Source: Gemmatimonadota bacterium (GTDB taxonomy: Bacteria; Gemmatimonadota; Gemmatimonadetes; Longimicrobiales; Gaopeijiaceae). From it: DNA of 64,000 nt. Location: assembly GCA_041390105.1 (NCBI GenBank), contig JAWKQO010000001.1:1738001-1802000 (forward strand), written 5' to 3'. Below are positions 61,738 through 64,000 of the stretch, piece by piece (the stretch's first letter is position 1; every line of letters starts with the position of its first letter). Below the pieces are notes generated by a model, which was given only the letters and a program-made list of their open reading frames with translations, searched no databases and was not told where the DNA came from. Made by a program: the position numbers and the translations under genes.

Positions 61738-62352
61738 TCAGAAGTGGAGTCGGGCCCCCAGATCGATCACCACAGAGGAGACCACGAAGGTCTCGGCTCC
61801 CGTGTTGAACGTCTCCAGGTTCAGATCGGTCCGGTAGTAGAGGAAGCGCACCTGAGGCGTCAGCGAGAGGTTCCGGTGCATGGCCACGTCCGCGCCGACG
61901 CCCGCCTCGACGCCGGGCGCGATGTCCGACTCGGCAACGACGCCGTCGAGGTCGTAGCTGAAGCGGTGAAGGGTCACACCGCCTCGGAAGTAGGGCACGG
62001 TCGCCGTCTGGTGGGGCAGGACGATCTTCACGCCCGCCTCGAAGCCCTTGGACGCGATGACCGCATCGGCAGCGCAGTCGGAGTCCTCGCTGCACGCGAA
62101 GCCGTGACGGCTCCAGCCGCCGTAGAGCCCGAGATGGGAGTGGAGCTGCAGCAGCGCCGACAGGCCGCGGGTAAGCCCCACATTGGTGGCCACCCCCCGT
62201 TGACCCCGCGCGAGCGATCCGGTGGGAAAGGAGAATCCCAACCGGCCCTCCACCGAGAAGGGCTGGCCCGAATCCTGCGCCGCGACGGGCAGGGCCGCCG
62301 CGACCCAGACGAGGAGTGCGGTCATGACCGGCCGCGATCGTGTAGGCATCAT
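61738..62352 (-). CDS. Outer-membrane beta-barrel protein
   Basis: About 204 residues. A cleavable signal peptide (ALLVWVAAALPVAAQ) is followed by alternating amphipathic strands (FSVEGRLGFSFPTGSLA, VPYFRGGVTLHRFSYDL) and a closing aromatic VVIDLGARLHF, the barrel C-terminus with terminal Phe. It matches the small OMP-b-barrel type abundant in Gemmatimonadota. A loop has two Cys (ACSEDSDCAAD). ATG at 62352 has a GAGG site. Confidence 0.8.
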   Translation of the reverse strand: MMPTRSRPVMTALLVWVAAALPVAAQDSGQPFSVEGRLGFSFPTGSLARGQRGVATNVGLTRGLSALLQLHSHLGLYGGWSRHGFACSEDSDCAADAVIASKGFEAGVKIVLPHQTATVPYFRGGVTLHRFSYDLDGVVAESDIAPGVEAGVGADVAMHRNLSLTPQVRFLYYRTDLNLETFNTGAETFVVSSVVIDLGARLHF

Positions 62353-62487
62353 CCCTCGATCCACGTAGATTGGCGCACAGGCCGCGGCGTCCTTTCCACC
62401 CTCGGGAGGTGGGATACCGCGCCGACCTCCCCTGGGCCGCAGCAAGAGGCCGGCCAGACCTTTCCCCGAGCCAGAGACTCCCGCACG

Positions 62488-63321
62488 GTGACCCTCGAGC
62501 GACGTTCTACGTGGTCCAGGCTGGGAGCGGTCGCCCCAGGTCACCTGGAGGACGCGCGCCTGCAGACCCATCACGCGGTACAGCTCCTGGCCGCGGCGGG
62601 GCAGTCCCGGGCGGAGCCCCGCCGGGATGACAGCCACCGGGGCTTCGTGTGGAGCGACGGTGCGTTCGTGGGCGAGCCACTGGAGCACGCCCGGAGCGTG
62701 CGAGTGGCGCTCGATCCGGTCCGGCTGGAGCTCCAGGTACGCCGACCGGAGAGCGGCGCCCGCCTCGCCCTGGCCGGGAGCACGCTCGCGGCCGCCCGGG
62801 GTTGGCTGTCGCGGGAACTGACCGACCACCCGACCGGATCGGAGGACCTGGACTGGCCCGAGTACGAGATCCCCGCACACCCGGTGAGCACCGGCACACC
62901 GTTTGGAACCCCGGATGAGCGGCACGCGGAGCTGGCCCGCTGGTACGGCAACGCAGCCAGCGCTCTTGGCGCGCTGAGTTCCCGCGAGCCGACGGCCTCC
63001 GCGGTACGCGGGTGGCCGCACCACTTCGACCTCGCGACGCTCATCGCCGTGGATCCGCCTGGTGCGACCGACGCCCGCTCCATCGGAGTCGGGCTCTCCC
63101 CCGGCGATGCGAACGGCGCGGCACCCTACGTGTACGTGAACCTGTGGCCGTACCCCGATCCTGGCCGTCTCCCACGGCTGCAGTCCGGGCGCTGGCACAC
63201 GGCCGGCTGGACAGGAGCGGTGCTCAGCGCGGACGAGTTGCTGGAGTCCACCGACCAGGCCCGCACCTTTTCGGCCTTCGTGGACGAAGCGGTGGCAGCC
63301 TGCCGTCAGGCCCTGGCGTAG
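62488..63321 (+). CDS. Hypothetical protein
   Basis: About 277 residues from GTG 62488, no signal or membrane segment. Distinctive segments are HHAVQLLAAAGQSRAEPR and RGWPHHFDLATLIAVDPPG, and AAPYVYVNLWPYPDP toward the end; the WPHHFDLA and YVNLWP strings look like family signatures but I cannot name the family. The reading frame continues open to the left, overlapping the barrel and methyltransferase genes, which is not believable. Followed 8 nt later by a small membrane-protein gene. Confidence 0.6.
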   Translation: MTLERRSTWSRLGAVAPGHLEDARLQTHHAVQLLAAAGQSRAEPRRDDSHRGFVWSDGAFVGEPLEHARSVRVALDPVRLELQVRRPESGARLALAGSTLAAARGWLSRELTDHPTGSEDLDWPEYEIPAHPVSTGTPFGTPDERHAELARWYGNAASALGALSSREPTASAVRGWPHHFDLATLIAVDPPGATDARSIGVGLSPGDANGAAPYVYVNLWPYPDPGRLPRLQSGRWHTAGWTGAVLSADELLESTDQARTFSAFVDEAVAACRQALA

Positions 63322-63329
63322 ACGGTCCC

Positions 63330-63584
63330 ATGCGAATCCTGGTTCGCGGCAAGAGCCCCAATCCCCGGCGCGCGCGGCGCGAGCGCATTCGGCGGATCAT
63401 CGCCTGGCTCGCTGTGATTCTGGCGCTGGCCGCCGTCACCGCGTTCGTTGTGGCTGCGCGTCAGCGGGCCGGCCGCTTCCGCGGCGTTCTGGGATGGGCC
63501 GAGTCCCCTGACCAGGCCGGCACGGTGCACGCCATCGGCCGCCCCATCCCCGGCTCAGTGGCCGGCGGCCCCCGCATCGGCTGA
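63330..63584 (+). CDS. Small single-pass membrane protein
   Basis: About 84 residues: a very basic N-terminus (RGKSPNPRRARRERIRR), one membrane helix (IIAWLAVILALAAVTAFVVA) and a short outer tail. No family recognised. Its 3' end overlaps the end of the convergent gamma-glutamyltransferase gene by 30 nt. The ATG is 8 nt after the preceding stop. Confidence 0.5.
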   Translation: MRILVRGKSPNPRRARRERIRRIIAWLAVILALAAVTAFVVAARQRAGRFRGVLGWAESPDQAGTVHAIGRPIPGSVAGGPRIG

Positions 63585-64000
63585 GCGCGGGTCCGGGGCG
63601 CCCAGGCGATCGCCGCTGCCGGGGTCGATCATGATCGAGTTGGCCGATCCCTGCTCGCCTCCCATCGACACGTCGTGCCCCATGGCGCGCAGCGCGGCCA
63701 AGCCCGTTTCATCGAGGCCGCCCTCTTCGATTCGGAGTCGATCGGGCAGCCACTGATGGTGGATGCGCGGCGCGTTGACCGCCTCCTGGATGTTCATCCC
63801 GAAGTCCACGACGTTGAGGAACACCTGCAGGACCGTGTTGATGATCGTGCGGCCTCCCGGCGTGCCGATGACGGCGACCAAACGGCCATCCTTGGCTACG
63901 ATGCTCGGTGACATGCTGGAGAGCATGCGCTGTCCGGGCCGGGCCAGATTGGCCGGCGTGCCGATGAGCCCCATGGAGTTGGTGACGCCGGGCTTGCCGT
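63555..64000 (-). CDS. Gamma-glutamyltransferase, C-terminal part (runs off the window)
   Basis: The final 148 residues or so of a gamma-glutamyltranspeptidase small subunit. RMLSSMSPSIVAKDG, IGTPGGRTIINTVLQVFLNV and APRIHHQWLPDRL are its substrate-binding and C-terminal signatures. The catalytic Thr and the large subunit lie beyond the right edge. The family cleaves glutathione and other gamma-glutamyl compounds in the periplasm. The frame is open to position 64000. Overlaps the convergent small membrane-protein gene. Confidence 0.9.
   Translation of the reverse strand, partial: GKPGVTNSMGLIGTPANLARPGQRMLSSMSPSIVAKDGRLVAVIGTPGGRTIINTVLQVFLNVVDFGMNIQEAVNAPRIHHQWLPDRLRIEEGGLDETGLAALRAMGHDVSMGGEQGSANSIMIDPGSGDRLGAPDPRSADAGAAGH

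Noticed and set aside
61507..62487. Upstream extension of the hypothetical protein at 62488
   Set aside because: It would be antisense to the barrel and methyltransferase genes and lacks protein character.
1..64000. CRISPR arrays, insertion sequences, prophage genes
   Set aside because: No regularly spaced repeats, transposase motifs, integrase or phage structural genes were seen.

Overview
The window is a gene-dense chromosomal segment of a high-GC, diderm (Gram-negative type) heterotroph. The diderm call rests on an Mla-type lipid transport operon, an outer-membrane beta-barrel protein and many lipoproteins. The mix of FakA-DegV fusion, leishmanolysin-like lipoprotein, LVIVD propeller lipoprotein, OMP beta-barrel and NAD-type isocitrate dehydrogenase most resembles Gemmatimonadota. 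That assignment is inference; no rRNA is present. I see no insertion sequence, prophage, plasmid function or CRISPR array. Many gene pairs overlap by 4 nt, and GTG and TTG starts are common.

Layout. 0.4-4.8 kb: metalloprotease lipoprotein, APC permease, then a MarR-DinB-glyoxalase operon behind a promoter overlapped by a 28-bp near-palindrome. 5-6.7 kb: PhoX-like lipoprotein and tRNA-Lys(CUU). 7-10.7 kb: three coupled glycan genes. 10.7-14.4 kb (minus): glutaryl-CoA dehydrogenase, a coiled-coil protein with a small GTPase, and an ECF sigma/anti-sigma pair. 14.5-20.2 kb: isocitrate dehydrogenase, small lipoproteins, two beta-propeller proteins. 20.2-24.8 kb: MsrB, dodecin, Hsp20, an SDR and a PhoR/PhoB-like pair. 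24.8-32.5 kb: LeuA-like enzyme, sugar nucleotidyltransferase, SIMPL and DUF1499 proteins, a dicarboxylate symporter, DUF445. 32.5-38.6 kb (minus): TPR, macro-domain, transglutaminase and ABC-2 exporter genes, plus a 49-residue membrane protein. 38.8-44.7 kb (minus): CutA, acyl-CoA synthetase, OsmC, TPR, Trm112-like, and a pterin set (PTPS, FolE, SDR, QueD). 44.8-45.05 kb: a structured RNA candidate with its own promoter and terminator, 6S-like in shape. 45-51.7 kb: fumarase, two SDRs, thioredoxin reductase with a TrxR-like ferredoxin-NADP reductase, a serine hydrolase. 51.7-54.6 kb: Mla operon. 54.8-58.4 kb: Rho and a FakA-FakB fusion. 58.6-60.7 kb: a GspE/PilB-like protein with a ruined ATP site fused to a receiver domain. 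The window ends in a gamma-glutamyltransferase.

The strongest leads for new biology are the pseudo-ATPase-receiver fusion, the 6S-like RNA, the GTPase/coiled-coil pair, the BH4-like pterin cluster, and the TPR-macro-transglutaminase-exporter operon. Functions come from motif and family recognition only; no database search was run.
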